Below are positions 32,961-49,561 of a DNA stretch of 64,000 nucleotides, one piece after another. The translations under genes were made by a program, and so were the position numbers. How positions within the stretch are numbered: position 1 is the first letter of the stretch; each line of letters begins with the position of its first letter. The DNA comes from CAVZVZ01 sp963778895 (GTDB lineage Bacteria > Actinomycetota > Acidimicrobiia > Acidimicrobiales > Acidimicrobilacustridaceae). The notes under the pieces were generated by a model. That model saw only the letters and a program-made list of their open reading frames with translations, ran no database searches and was not told where the DNA came from. The stretch covers positions 1,240,001 to 1,304,000 of the forward strand of contig CAVZVZ010000005.1 of NCBI GenBank assembly GCA_963778895.1. The letters run 5' to 3'.

Positions 32961-34151
32961 TCACTTGAGGATCTTGGTGACGCGGCCGGAGGCGACGGTG
33001 CGTCCGCCCTCGCGGACGGCGAAGCGTAGACCTTCTTCCATGGCGATCGGCTTGCCCAACGTGACGGTCATGGCCGTGTTGTCGCCCGGCATGCACATCT
33101 CGGTGCCCTCGGGCAACTGCACCGTGCCCGTCACATCCGTGGTCCGGAAATAGAACTGCGGGCTGTAGTTCGTGAAGAACGGCTTGTGCCGACCACCCTC
33201 TTCCTTGGTCAACACATACACCTGCGCCTCGAACTCGGTATGAGGCGTAATGCTGCCCGGCTTGGCCAACACCTGCCCCCGCTCCACATCCTCTTTCTTC
33301 GTCCCCCGCAACAACGCCCCAATGTTGTCGCCCGCCTGGCCCTGATCGAGAATCTTGCGGAACATCTCCACACCCGTACACACCGTCTTCTGCGTATCCC
33401 GCAACCCCACGATCTCGATCTCGTCACCCGTGTTCAACACACCCTGCTCGATCCGACCCGTCACCACCGTGCCCCGACCCGTGATCGTGAACACATCCTC
33501 GATCGACATCAAAAACGGCTTATCCGTATCCCGCACCGGCTCCGGAATGAACGAATCAACCGCCGCCATCAACTCGTTGATCTGCGCCGCCGCCTCCGCA
33601 TCACCCTCCAACGCCTTCAACGCCGACACCTTGATCACCGGCACATCATCACCCGGGAACTCATACTCACTGAGCAGCTCCCGCACCTCCAACTCCACCA
33701 AATCCAACAACTCCTCATCATCCACCGTGTCCACCTTGTTCAACGCCACCACAATCGCCGGCACCCCCACCTGACGGGCCAACAACACATGCTCACGCGT
33801 CTGGGGCATCGGACCATCCGCCGCCGACACCACCAAAATCGCCCCATCCACCTGAGCAGCCCCCGTGATCATGTTCTTGATGTAATCCGCATGACCCGGC
33901 ATATCCACATGCGCGTAATGACGGTTCTCCGTCTCATACTCCACATGCGCAATATTGATCGTGATCCCCCGCTCACGCTCCTCCGGCGCCTTATCAATAT
34001 CCGCGAACTCCGTAAACGAATTGTTCCCCGGATTCGAATCCGCCAACACCTTCGTAATCGCCGCCGTCAACGTCGTCTTCCCATGATCGATATGACCCAT
34101 CGTCCCCACATTCACATGGGGCTTGGTCCGCTCGAACTTCTCACGTGCCAT
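32961..34151 (-). CDS. tuf: Elongation factor Tu, copy 1
   Basis: 396 residues. GHIDHGKTTLTAAI is the P-loop, DMPGHADYIKNMI the G3 motif, NKVDTVDDEELLD the NKxD motif, and GGRHKPFFTNYSPQFYFRT lies in domain 3. It delivers aminoacyl-tRNA to the ribosome. By eye it is identical to the copy at 53952 apart from one silent base (GGT/GGC in GGR) and the stop codon (TGA here, TAG there). From the start to about 33240 the third codon positions are mostly G or T (GAT, TTG, GTG), unlike the C-rich usage of the neighbours and of the last 180 coding bases. Lies between fusA and rpsJ. Confidence 0.98.
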   Translation of the reverse strand: MAREKFERTKPHVNVGTMGHIDHGKTTLTAAITKVLADSNPGNNSFTEFADIDKAPEERERGITINIAHVEYETENRHYAHVDMPGHADYIKNMITGAAQVDGAILVVSAADGPMPQTREHVLLARQVGVPAIVVALNKVDTVDDEELLDLVELEVRELLSEYEFPGDDVPVIKVSALKALEGDAEAAAQINELMAAVDSFIPEPVRDTDKPFLMSIEDVFTITGRGTVVTGRIEQGVLNTGDEIEIVGLRDTQKTVCTGVEMFRKILDQGQAGDNIGALLRGTKKEDVERGQVLAKPGSITPHTEFEAQVYVLTKEEGGRHKPFFTNYSPQFYFRTTDVTGTVQLPEGTEMCMPGDNTAMTVTLGKPIAMEEGLRFAVREGGRTVASGRVTKILK

Positions 34152-34234
34152 CGGAAAACTCCTGAACCTCTCGGATCTGCATTGTCAACGTTGAACTGGC
34201 GTGCGCGCGCTGCGGAGCAGCGGACACGAAACGA

Positions 34235-36326
34235 TCACTCGCCGCGCACTCGCGTGACGATTTCTTCTTGAACGGTGGCGGGCATCTGCTGGTACGAATC
34301 GAAATGCATCGTGTACGTGGCCCGACCCTGAGTGCGCGAACGCAGGTCGGTAGCGTAGCCGAACATGTCTGAGAGCGGCACGGTCGCCCGGACCACCTGA
34401 CTGTTGCCCCGCTGCTCCATGCCCCCGACCTTGCCTCGGCGGGACGAGAGGTCGCCGATCACATCGCCCATGTAGTCCTCGGGCGTGACGACCTCGACCC
34501 GCATGATCGGCTCGAGCAGGACGGGCTTGGCTCGCTTTGCCGCATCACGAAACACCATGGTGCCGGCGATCTTGAAGGCCATCTCGGACGAGTCGACGTC
34601 GTGGTACTTGCCGTCGACCAGGGTGGCCCGGATGTCGACGGTGGGGTACCCGGCCAGCACACCCGTGGTCATCGCTTGCTGGATACCGGCGTCGACCGAA
34701 GGGATGTACTCCTTCGGGATGCGGCCTCCGCTGATGGCGTCGACGAACTCGTAGCCGCCGCCCGGCCCGGTGTTCTCGAGATGGATGGTGACCTCGGCGT
34801 ACTGGCCGGCGCCACCGGTCTGCTTCTTGTGGGTGTAGGTGACCTTCTCGGCCTTCTGCGTGATGGTCTCGCGGTAGGCCACCTGCGGCTTGCCGACGGT
34901 CGCGTCGACCCGGAACTCACGGAGCATGCGGTCGATGAGCACCTCGAGGTGCAGCTCGCCCATACCGGAGATGACGGTCTGGCCGGTCTCCTCGTCGGTG
35001 CGCACCTGGAAGGTGGGGTCCTCCTCGGAGAGCGCGGCGAGGGCCTTCGCACATCTTGTCCTGGTCGGCCTTGGTCTTCGGCTCGACGGCCACGTGGATC
35101 ACGGGCTCCGGGAAGGTCAGCTCCTCGAGCACGATCGGGTTGCCGGGATCGCACAGGGTGTCGCCCGTCTTGGTGTTCTTGAGGCCGATGCCCGCGACGA
35201 TGTCGCCGGCATAGACGGCGTCGAGATCCTGACGGTCGTTGGCGTGCATCTCGAGCAGGCGGCCGATGCGCTCCTTGTTGCCGGTGCGCGGGTTGAGCAC
35301 GGCGGAGCCCTTCTCGAGCGTGCCGCTGTACACGCGGAAGTAGATGAGCTTGCCGACGTGGGGGTCGGTCATGATCTTGAACGCCAGCGCAGCGAACGGC
35401 TCGTTGTCGTTCGCCTTGCGCTCGATCGTCTCGTCGCCCTTGGTGTTCGTACCCGCGATCGGAGGCAGATCGACCGGCGCGGGCAGGTACATGACGATGG
35501 CGTCGAGCAGCGGCTGCACGCCCTTGTTCTTGAACGCGCTGCCGTTGAGCACGGGCACGATCTCGCCGGCGATGGTGGCCTTGCGAATGGCGGTGCGCAG
35601 CTCGTCGACGCCGATCTCTTCCTCGCCGACGAACTTCTCGAGCAGGTCCTCGTCGACGCTGGCGACGGTTTCGATCAAGTCGGCGCGGTATTGCTCGGCT
35701 TCCTCGCGCAGGTCGGCGGGGATCTCCTGGACCTCCCACTTGGCCCCGAGCTCCTCGTCCTCCCAGACGAGCGCGTCCATCGTGATGAGATCGATCACGC
35801 CTTTGTAGTGACCCTCGGCGCCGATCGGCAGCTGGACGATGGCGACGGTGCAGTCGAGGCGGTCACGGATGGAGTCGACGGCGGCGAAGAAGTTCGCGCC
35901 GAGGCGGTCCATCTTGTTGACGAAGCAGATGCGCGGCACGTTGTACTTGTTGGCCTGCCGCCACACCGTCTCGGTCTGCGGCTCGACGCCGGCGACCCCG
36001 TCGAACACCGCGACGGCGCCGTCGAGCACACGCAGTGAACGCTCGACCTCGACCGTGAAGTCGACGTGACCGGGCGTGTCGATGATGTTGATGCGGTGGT
36101 CGTTCCAGAAGCACGTGGTCGCGGCCGACGTGATCGTGATGCCGCGCTCTTGCTCCTGGACCATCCAGTCCATCTGCGCCGCGCCTTCGTGCACCTCGCC
36201 GATCTTGTACGTCTTCCCCGTGTAATAGAGGATGCGCTCGGTCGTGGTGGTCTTGCCCGCGTCGATGTGGGCCATGATCCCGATGTTCCGGGTCTTTTCG
36301 AGTGTGTGCTGGCGATCAGCCATCAT
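34235..36326 (-). CDS. fusA: Elongation factor G, split by a +1 frameshift
   Basis: About 696 residues once joined. The first frame has the P-loop AHIDAGKTTTTERILYYTG, DTPGHVDFTVEVERSLRVLD and NKMDRLGANFF. It runs to EPKTKADQDKM. The second frame resumes with AKALAALSEEDPTFQVRTDEE and carries domains III-V (GMGELHLEVLIDRMLREF, RGKVGGMEQRG). They meet at 35051-35054, where ATG TGC must be read ATG, skip T, GCG. The span is 3n+1 bases. EF-G drives translocation and ribosome recycling and is essential, so a real break is unlikely unless another copy exists outside the window. Follows rpsL-rpsG. Confidence 0.95.
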
Positions 36327-36446
36327 CGTTTCCTGGTCTCGTCGAGCTGTGTGCTTCGGGTTGATCGCGCGGCGTAACCCGCGATCGTGCTCGGGGCTCA
36401 GGGGCTGGCACCGTCGGGGGTGCTCCCCCCGAGCCGGTTGGGGGGT

Positions 36447-36917
36447 TTACCAGCGGTAGTGGGCGAAGGCCTTGTTCGACTCCGCCATCTTGTGCATGTC
36501 TTCCTTGCGCTTCAACGAAGCGCCCACGCCATTTGATGCGTCGAGCAACTCGTTGGCGAGGCGCTCGGCCATGGTGCGCTCGCGGCGCTGCCGCGAGTAA
36601 CCGACGATCCAACGGATCGCGAGCGTGTTGGCGCGGCGGGGGCGAACCTCGACCGGCACCTGGTAGGTGGCACCACCGACACGGCGGCTCTTCACCTCGA
36701 GCTGAGGCTTGACGTTCTCGACCCCGCGCTTGAGCGTGGTGAGCGCGTCGCCGTCGGTCTTCTTCTGGATGATGTCGAGGGCGTCGTACACGATGCCTTC
36801 GGCCACCGAGCGCTTGCCGCGCTGCAGGATCTTGTTGACCACCTGGGTGACGAGCACCGAGTGGTGGACCGGGTCGGGCATCAGCTCGCGACGAGGTGCG
36901 GGGCCCTTGCGTGGCAT
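36447..36917 (-). CDS. rpsG: 30S ribosomal protein S7
   Basis: 156 residues. MPRKGPAPRRELMPDPVHHS, KSRRVGGATYQVPVEVRPRR and LKRKEDMHKMAESNKAFAHYRW identify S7, which nucleates the 30S head. The ATG at 36917 is only one base past the rpsL stop. A 120-base gap to fusA includes a G-rich/C-rich stretch near 36412-36437 with no convincing regulatory fold. Confidence 0.97.
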   Translation of the reverse strand: MPRKGPAPRRELMPDPVHHSVLVTQVVNKILQRGKRSVAEGIVYDALDIIQKKTDGDALTTLKRGVENVKPQLEVKSRRVGGATYQVPVEVRPRRANTLAIRWIVGYSRQRRERTMAERLANELLDASNGVGASLKRKEDMHKMAESNKAFAHYRW

Positions 36918-36918
36918 C

Positions 36919-37290
36919 TCAGCCGTCCTTCTTCGCGCCGTAACGGCTGCGGGCTTGCTTGCGGTCACGCACACCAGCGGTGTCGAGCGTGCCGCGAATG
37001 ATCTTGTACCGAACGCCGGGCAGGTCCTTCACACGGCCACCGCGCACGAGCACGATCGAGTGCTCTTGCAAGTTGTGGCCTTCGCCGGGGATGTAGGCCG
37101 TGACCTCCATGCCGCTGGTGAGCCGTACACGCGCAACCTTGCGCAGCGCAGAGTTCGGCTTCTTGGGCGTGGTCGTGTACACGCGCGTGCACACACCCCG
37201 TCGCTGCGGGGCGCCCTTCAGCGCCGGCGTCGTGCCCTTCTTGGGCTTCGACTGGCGCCCTTTGCGAACCAGCTGCTGGATCGTGGGCAC
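36919..37290 (-). CDS. rpsL: 30S ribosomal protein S12
   Basis: 123 residues from a GTG at 37290 with a GAAAGG ribosome-binding site. PTIQQLVRKGRQSKPKKGTT, the streptomycin-site segment TTPKKPNSALRKVARVRL and GEGHNLQEHSIVLVRGGRVKD are S12 hallmarks. The Lys residues of PKKPNSAL (position 43 region) and of GGRVKDLPG (position 88 region) are wild-type, predicting streptomycin sensitivity at this locus. First gene of its operon. Confidence 0.97.
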   Translation of the reverse strand: MPTIQQLVRKGRQSKPKKGTTPALKGAPQRRGVCTRVYTTTPKKPNSALRKVARVRLTSGMEVTAYIPGEGHNLQEHSIVLVRGGRVKDLPGVRYKIIRGTLDTAGVRDRKQARSRYGAKKDG

Positions 37291-37379
37291 GAAGGAACCT
37301 TTCTGAAAAAACTGATCGAGGGAACTCGCAGATCGGACTTGCAGGTCAGCGCGCCGAAGCGGCGACAAACCGAAGGTCC

Positions 37380-37409
37380 ATGCTAGGGGGGACAGCCCGG
37401 TTTCGGCAA
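37380..37409 (-). promoter_or_regulatory. Candidate sigma-A promoter for rpsL-rpsG-fusA-tuf-rpsJ
   Basis: TTGCCG (37404-37409) and TAGCAT (37380-37385) on the minus strand, 18 bp apart. The predicted start is about 80 bases upstream of the rpsL GTG. Matches the architecture seen at rpoB, infA, rplC and rplM. Confidence 0.65.
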
Positions 37410-37446
37410 ACCCCCGGCCCTCAGAAACCTGGGTCTTGGCCTGGCT

Positions 37447-37749
37447 TTACGCCCTGTCGACGGAGACCCAGCCGTTCGAGGCCTGATCCCAGCGAATCCA
37501 GCCGCCGGCCACCTCGTCCCATTGGGCTCCAGCCACCGGCGGCGTACCCCCGGGCTCGGGCTTGGTGTGGGCGACCTGTGGCGGCGTCGCCGCCTCGGCG
37601 GCTTCGCGAAAGTCCTCGTTGAAGGTGACTTCGGATTCGAAGGAGGCATCCACGTTGGCGCCCTCGGCGCCGGCCCCCCGCTTCATCAGCAGGTAGCCGA
37701 ACCCCACGAGCAGGACGATCAACACCACGATCAGCAGCAGAGCGACCAC
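37447..37749 (-). CDS. Small membrane protein of unknown function
   Basis: 100 residues, not recognised. A GTG at 37749 starts a hydrophobic helix (VALLLIVVLIVLLVGFGYLL) followed by Lys-Arg, giving a single anchor with an in-cytoplasm C-terminus. The rest is acidic then proline-rich, and ends with QWDEVAGGWIRWDQASNGWV, in which two Trp-containing repeats (GGWIRWDQ and NGWVSVD) resemble the short aromatic repeats of actinobacterial membrane proteins. Lies upstream of the rpsL promoter and downstream of rpoC on the same strand. Function unknown. Confidence 0.75.
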   Translation of the reverse strand: MVALLLIVVLIVLLVGFGYLLMKRGAGAEGANVDASFESEVTFNEDFREAAEAATPPQVAHTKPEPGGTPPVAGAQWDEVAGGWIRWDQASNGWVSVDRA

Positions 37750-37785
37750 GTTCGAAGGTTAGCGCGGTACCGAACGCCGGCCGGC

Positions 37786-37935
37786 GTGCGCTCGGTCGAG
37801 GCCAGTACCGAGCAGGAGTTCACCGAGCTGCTGCACGAGATCCCGGGCCTCAGCACCGAGTTGCTGAAGCAACTGTCGGTGCGGCCGCGCAACGCGATGC
37901 ACAGCAACCACTTCGACGATTCCAGCTACTCCTGA
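37786..37935 (+). pseudogene. C-terminal fragment resembling a cyclic-nucleotide-binding domain protein
   Basis: 49 codons from GTG 37786 to TGA 37933. The reading EQEFTELLHEIPGLSTELLK followed by QLSVRPRN resembles the last helix of Crp-like sensor domains (typically F-x2-LL-x-E-x-P-x-L-x3-LL-x2-L). The rest of the domain is absent: upstream the strand holds the small membrane protein gene on the opposite strand. It therefore looks like the remnant of a gene cut away when this junction formed. The resemblance is by eye only, and a chance open frame cannot be excluded. Confidence 0.35.
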
Positions 37936-37949
37936 GCCCCGAACCGGCG

Positions 37950-37980
37950 TGCCGTTGACCCCTATCGAGGGTCAACGGTA
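37950..37980 (-). terminator. Hairpin terminator after rpoC
   Basis: A perfect ten-base-pair stem, CCGTTGACCC with GGGTCAACGG, around a seven-base loop (37962-37968); two more pairs extend it if one G-T is allowed. It lies 24 bases beyond the rpoC stop and has no U-tract, as is usual in actinobacteria. Its symmetry means it could also serve the short plus-strand fragment that ends at 37935. Confidence 0.65.
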
Positions 37981-38003
37981 CGCAGGTTGGTCAGAGCTTC
38001 AGA

Positions 38004-42138
<4,135 letters not shown>

Positions 42139-42163
42139 GGTCGTTCAGTCGCTCCTCGTGTTC

Positions 42164-45797
<3,634 letters not shown>

Positions 45798-45905
45798 GGT
45801 CACTCCTCGATGACGAGTAGGTGCGTGCGAAGAAAAACTCGTGCCCGGGCGCGCAGGGTCGACGAAAGAGATCTGACAAGAGCGAGACGGGGCACGACAG
45901 AGAGA

Positions 45906-45935
45906 AGGCTAGGCGCGACGACGCCAGCCTTGCAA
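45906..45935 (-). promoter_or_regulatory. Candidate sigma-A promoter for rpoB-rpoC
   Basis: TTGCAA (45930-45935) and TAGCCT (45906-45911) on the minus strand, 18 bp apart, in the 243-base gap upstream of rpoB. It gives rpoBC a promoter of its own, needed because a strong terminator and a two-gene cassette separate it from rplJL. The rest of the gap holds nothing else I can support. Confidence 0.65.
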
Positions 45936-46040
45936 CCCCGGAAATCACCCCGGAGCAGCCGATTCCGCCGAAAGCGGCCCCAGGGGACACCTCCGAGCGG
46001 TCAAGTTGTCGGGCAGGGTAAGGCCATCAACCGTAAAAGG

Positions 46041-47519
46041 TCAAGGATGTGGGGATGTTTTCACCCGGAGTACGAATCGGAAGGGGTTTTCGCCCGGAGC
46101 GCGAAAAACCACCAGGTGGCCCCCACCAAAGGGAATCACCTCGTCCAGCTCTGCGTCAGACTCCACCCGTACCTCGACGCCCGGGAGCCGCCAGCGGTCG
46201 GATTCGATGCCACCGGGGTCGAATCCGTCGACCTCGACCAGGAAGGTCGGGTTCGAGCCCTCGGGTGCCGGGCCACAGTCGATCGCCAACTCGCCCTCGG
46301 CCGCCCGAGCGCGAACCGACCCGTTGTGCACCAGACGCAGCGAACCGACGTCGCCCGCGGCGCCGAGCCAGTGGACCGTGGCCGGGAAGAACTGGTGCCA
46401 CGCCGGCCAGCCGGCGTCGTTGTCCTCGGCGCCGATCATCACGTCCTCGCCGAGCCAGGCGGTCACGATGCGCTCCGGGCGCTCACTCACGAGACGCTCG
46501 ATCCGGCTCGGGCCGGGAAACCTCGTGAGCCACGGCTGCACGCTGTCGGGGATCACGCTGCCGAGCAGGGCCACCATCGAGCCGAGGCAGAGGTCATGGC
46601 CGTGATCGATGGTCGGCGCGTCGAGGGGCGGTAGCGGGCTGGCCTCCCGTCCCACCGCCGGCCACATCCAAAGGGCGAGCGCCCCTACGTACCGGTGCAG
46701 GTCCATGCCGTAGCTCCGCGTGTAGGGACCGCAGAGGTTGCCGAGGCCGGCGTGGTAGAGCAGCGCGGTCTCGGCCCACAACGCCTGCTCCATCGCCGCG
46801 CCCCAGTCCCGCAGTCGCGTCGAGACCCGACACGACCGCCACATCGCCAGTCCCAAAAAGTCGATGCCGTAGTAGGTCGGCGAGTTGAACTCGTCGAAGG
46901 CGCCTTTGCGCTCGCGGCGCTCGACGACCGACAGCCCCAGGCGGTGCCCCGTGTCGACCCACGCGGGTTCGTGCAAGCGATGGCCTGCCTCGACCTCGAG
47001 CACGGACTTCATCAGCGCGATGTTCGTGTACCAGGAGCCGACGCGATCAGGCGGCTCACCCTCGATACACAGCCGCAGCGACCGATCGAGGTGCTCGACC
47101 GTGGTGGAGGGCAACGTCTCCTCGAACTCACGCAGGATGACGAGCCAGGTCGTGCCGACGAACTGCCGCCAGTTCGGGTCGTAGTCGTCCCATTCCACGG
47201 CGTCGGCGCCGGGCTCGGGCCACTCGGCGAAGCGCGCAAACGTGCCGTGCCACACCGCGCCTTCCCGGTCGTACTGCAACGCGAGCAGGGCCTCGATCAC
47301 CGAAACAGCCCGCTCGCGGTCGCCCGCGGCGTCGCGACGCAGCAAGCCGGCGGCGTACCAGGCCGACTGGGGCACCAGGTGCACCGACTGATCAGCGGGC
47401 ACACCACCGAACGAGCCGGGGGGATTCCAGAGCAATCCCGCGGCGTGGTCGTACCACTGGTCCGACCACGCAACGGTCGTTTCGGCCATGTCGTCGGCGA
47501 ACGGATTCCCGGCGGTCAT
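46041..47519 (-). CDS. Predicted alpha/alpha-barrel carbohydrate-active protein (heparinase/lyase-like)
   Basis: 492 residues, exact family uncertain. The first 330 residues look like an alpha/alpha toroid, with SWYTNIALMKSVLEVEAGHR and EFNSPTYYGIDFLGLAMWR; an EFNSPTYYG-type motif is typical of heparinase- and alginate-lyase-like proteins. The C-terminal 150 residues look beta-rich (FLVEVDGFDPGGIESDRWRL). No signal peptide was seen, so it would be cytoplasmic. The ATG at 47519 overlaps the stop of the DUF6807 gene (ATGA), so the two are coupled and probably act on the same sugar-related substrate. Exact reaction unknown. Confidence 0.75.
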   Translation of the reverse strand: MTAGNPFADDMAETTVAWSDQWYDHAAGLLWNPPGSFGGVPADQSVHLVPQSAWYAAGLLRRDAAGDRERAVSVIEALLALQYDREGAVWHGTFARFAEWPEPGADAVEWDDYDPNWRQFVGTTWLVILREFEETLPSTTVEHLDRSLRLCIEGEPPDRVGSWYTNIALMKSVLEVEAGHRLHEPAWVDTGHRLGLSVVERRERKGAFDEFNSPTYYGIDFLGLAMWRSCRVSTRLRDWGAAMEQALWAETALLYHAGLGNLCGPYTRSYGMDLHRYVGALALWMWPAVGREASPLPPLDAPTIDHGHDLCLGSMVALLGSVIPDSVQPWLTRFPGPSRIERLVSERPERIVTAWLGEDVMIGAEDNDAGWPAWHQFFPATVHWLGAAGDVGSLRLVHNGSVRARAAEGELAIDCGPAPEGSNPTFLVEVDGFDPGGIESDRWRLPGVEVRVESDAELDEVIPFGGGHLVVFRAPGENPFRFVLRVKTSPHP

Positions 47520-48281
47520 GTTGGGAAGTCCGACGCCATGGCGTCGAGGTGAGGCGCGTCCCACGCACCGTCGTGCACGGCAACGCGGTAGCGGAGGCGC
47601 AACGACTCGTCGGCGCTCACCGTCATCGACTCCCCCCAGAGAAAGGCCGCGTTGAAGAAGTTGGCCCAGCCCGGGCCGTAGGTGTCGGCCTTCGTGCTGC
47701 CGTACCAGGGTGTCGGGTAACGGGGATTGTCCGGGTGATCGAACATGGCCACGCCGCCTGCCGCGCTCGACAAGTCGCACCATGCGGCCGGGACGCCGTG
47801 CACTTGCTGATGCGAACCGCCGTCGGCGAGCAGGAGCCTGGTGTCGGACCACGCGTCGGCCCCGCGCAACGTGAGCCCGCCATAGCCGCCCCAAGTCGTG
47901 AACGGGCGTGCGGTCGAGAACCACGTCGACACGCGGAGTGAGTGTGGTGTCGAAGTCGATCACATACGCGTCGTCGGCGACCGGGCGGTAGGTGATCGTG
48001 CGTGCTTCGTCGATCACCACGGTTTCACGGTCGGGCCGGACCCACTGCAAGGCACCGCTGACGACGACGGCCTCGTCGGTCGCGCGGACATCCGGAGGAC
48101 CGGCGTGGCGAAGGACGCCGTACTCGTCGTACTCCTCCCAGAAGTTCTCACCGTTGACGAACTTGATGGTGAACCACAGCCCGTGATGCCAGGGATGATC
48201 GTCGGGTGCGTTGCTCGTCAACACCAGGCCTGACGGCGTCGACAACGGGTGCATGAACGGTCGGCGCCGCGCGCTCCACAC
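47516..48281 (-). CDS. DUF6807 (PmoA-like) family protein, +1 frameshift and uncertain start
   Basis: At least 254 residues once joined. FMHPLSTPSGLVLTSNAPDD followed by HPWHHGLWF is the hallmark of DUF6807 proteins, a family often found with carbohydrate-catabolism genes. The second frame has RPFTTWGGYGGLTLRGADAW, then FDHPDNPRYPTPWYG and FNAAFLWGES. They meet at 47903-47921; reading GTT CTC, skip G, ACC gives VVLTARPFTTW. The span is 3n+1. The GTG at 48281 is the first usual start, but family-like sequence (DFELTDHDLTVDDRWTYV) continues upstream to about 48345 with no ATG, GTG or TTG, so either a rare start is used or the 5' end is missing. Confidence 0.8.
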
Positions 48282-48360
48282 GTAGGTCCAGCGATCGTCG
48301 ACGGTGAGGTCGTGGTCGGTCAGCTCGAAGTCGATCTCCGAATCGTCGCAGAAAACGCAA

Positions 48361-48389
48361 CCGGCCCGGGGCGGTGCACCCCGGGCCGG
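48361..48389 (-). terminator. Strong intrinsic terminator after rplL
   Basis: A perfect 11-base-pair GC stem (48361-48371 with 48379-48389) and a seven-base loop, 24 bases past the rplL stop, followed on the minus strand by TTGCGTTTTC. It separates rplJL from the inserted DUF6807 cassette and from rpoBC; the DUF6807 reading frame begins just after it. Confidence 0.85.
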
Positions 48390-48412
48390 ACACGAATCGT
48401 TCGTTGGTCGAG

Positions 48413-48799
48413 CTACTTCAGTTCGACGGAACCGCCGGCGCCTTCGATGGCCGCCTTGGCCTTCTCGGCCTCGTCCTTCGTGACCTTTTCCAGGACGGGC
48501 TTCGGCGCGCTGTCGACCAAGTCCTTGGCCTCTTTGAGGCCGAGGCTCGTGAGGCCACGCACCTCTTTGATGACCTGGATCTTCTTGTCGCCCGCCGCGG
48601 TGAGGACCACGTCGAACTCGTCCTTCTCTTCCTCGCCACCGCCGTCACCCGCAGCGCCAGCCGCGCCGGGAGCAGCCGCCACGGCAACGGGGGCCGCCGC
48701 GGTGACACCGAACTTCTCTTCGAAGTCCTTCAGCAGTTCGCTCAGCTCGAGCACGCTCATGCCGGCAATGGAATCGAGGATCTCTTCTTTGGTTGCCAT
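48413..48799 (-). CDS. rplL: 50S ribosomal protein L7/L12
   Basis: 128 residues. The N-terminal dimerisation helix pair (MATKEEILDSIAGMSVLELS), the Ala/Gly hinge and the C-terminal domain with KKIQVIKEVRGLTSLGLKEA and LVDSAPKPVLEKVTKDEAEK identify the stalk protein that recruits translation factors. ATG at 48799, three bases after rplJ. A terminator follows, where most bacteria continue directly to rpoB. Confidence 0.97.
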   Translation of the reverse strand: MATKEEILDSIAGMSVLELSELLKDFEEKFGVTAAAPVAVAAAPGAAGAAGDGGGEEEKDEFDVVLTAAGDKKIQVIKEVRGLTSLGLKEAKDLVDSAPKPVLEKVTKDEAEKAKAAIEGAGGSVELK

Positions 48800-48802
48800 T
48801 TC

Positions 48803-49519
48803 TCAACTCTCCTGTTCTTGAGCGTCGGCCGCGACATCGGTGGCGGGCGCGTCGGTTGCGGGCGCGTCGCTCGGTGCTTCCGCGCTTTCGACCTCTTGGG
48901 TCTGGGTTTGTGCTGTTTCGGCTTGTGGGGTGCTCGGTGCTTCCTCGGTCGGCGTCTCGGCCGGGGCTTCGGACGCCGGTGCACCCGGCGCGCCACCCTG
49001 GTCGATCAAAGCCCGCAGCCCGTACGCGAAGTCGCGCGGCACGGCTTGGAGCAGGCCGGCGAATTGCTGCATCGGTGCGGCGATGAGGCCGGCGAGTTGG
49101 GCGAGCAGTTCCTCGCGAGGTGCGATCTCGGCCAGCGCCTTCGCATCGGCCTCACTGAGGATGTCCTCGCCGAGCACGCCTCCCTTGACCACCAGGTGGG
49201 GATTGCCCTTCGCGAAATCGCGGAGCGCTTTGGCGACGGTGACGGGATCGCCGGAGCCATCGGTGGGAACGAACGCGATGGCGGTCGGGCCGATCAGCAG
49301 GTCCTCGATCTCCAAACCCAGCTCCCGCACGGCGAACCGCACGAGGGTGTTCTTGTAGATCTTGTAGTCGCCACCGGCGGCCCGAAGCGACCGACGCAGG
49401 GTCTGCATGTCGTGCACAGCGATGCCGCGGTACTCGGTGAGCAACGCGGCCTCGCTGCTTGCGAAGCGCTCACGCACCTCGTCGACCACAGCCACTTTCT
49501 CTGGTCTCGGATCGTCCAT
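48803..49519 (-). CDS. rplJ: 50S ribosomal protein L10 with acidic C-terminal tail
   Basis: 238 residues, about 65 more than a minimal L10. EKVAVVDEVRERFASSEAALL, TEYRGIAVHDMQTLRRSLR and YKIYKNTLVRFAVRE are L10 signatures; it anchors L7/L12 dimers to the stalk base. After residue 175 comes a Pro/Ala/Glu/Thr-rich tail (EAPAETPTEEAPSTPQAE) ending in DAQEQES. ATG 49519 has GAGGAGG seven bases upstream. The 200-base leader carries several hairpins (see leader entry). Confidence 0.96.
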   Translation of the reverse strand: MDDPRPEKVAVVDEVRERFASSEAALLTEYRGIAVHDMQTLRRSLRAAGGDYKIYKNTLVRFAVRELGLEIEDLLIGPTAIAFVPTDGSGDPVTVAKALRDFAKGNPHLVVKGGVLGEDILSEADAKALAEIAPREELLAQLAGLIAAPMQQFAGLLQAVPRDFAYGLRALIDQGGAPGAPASEAPAETPTEEAPSTPQAETAQTQTQEVESAEAPSDAPATDAPATDVAADAQEQES

Positions 49520-49561
49520 CGCACCTCCTCTCTGTCGTGCGGCGCCTCGCGGCACCGCCTC

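Noticed and set aside
36380..36446. Terminator or riboswitch in the rpsG-fusA gap
   Set aside because: The gap lies just after rpsG and is G- and C-rich, but I could not draw a stable stem with a believable tail.
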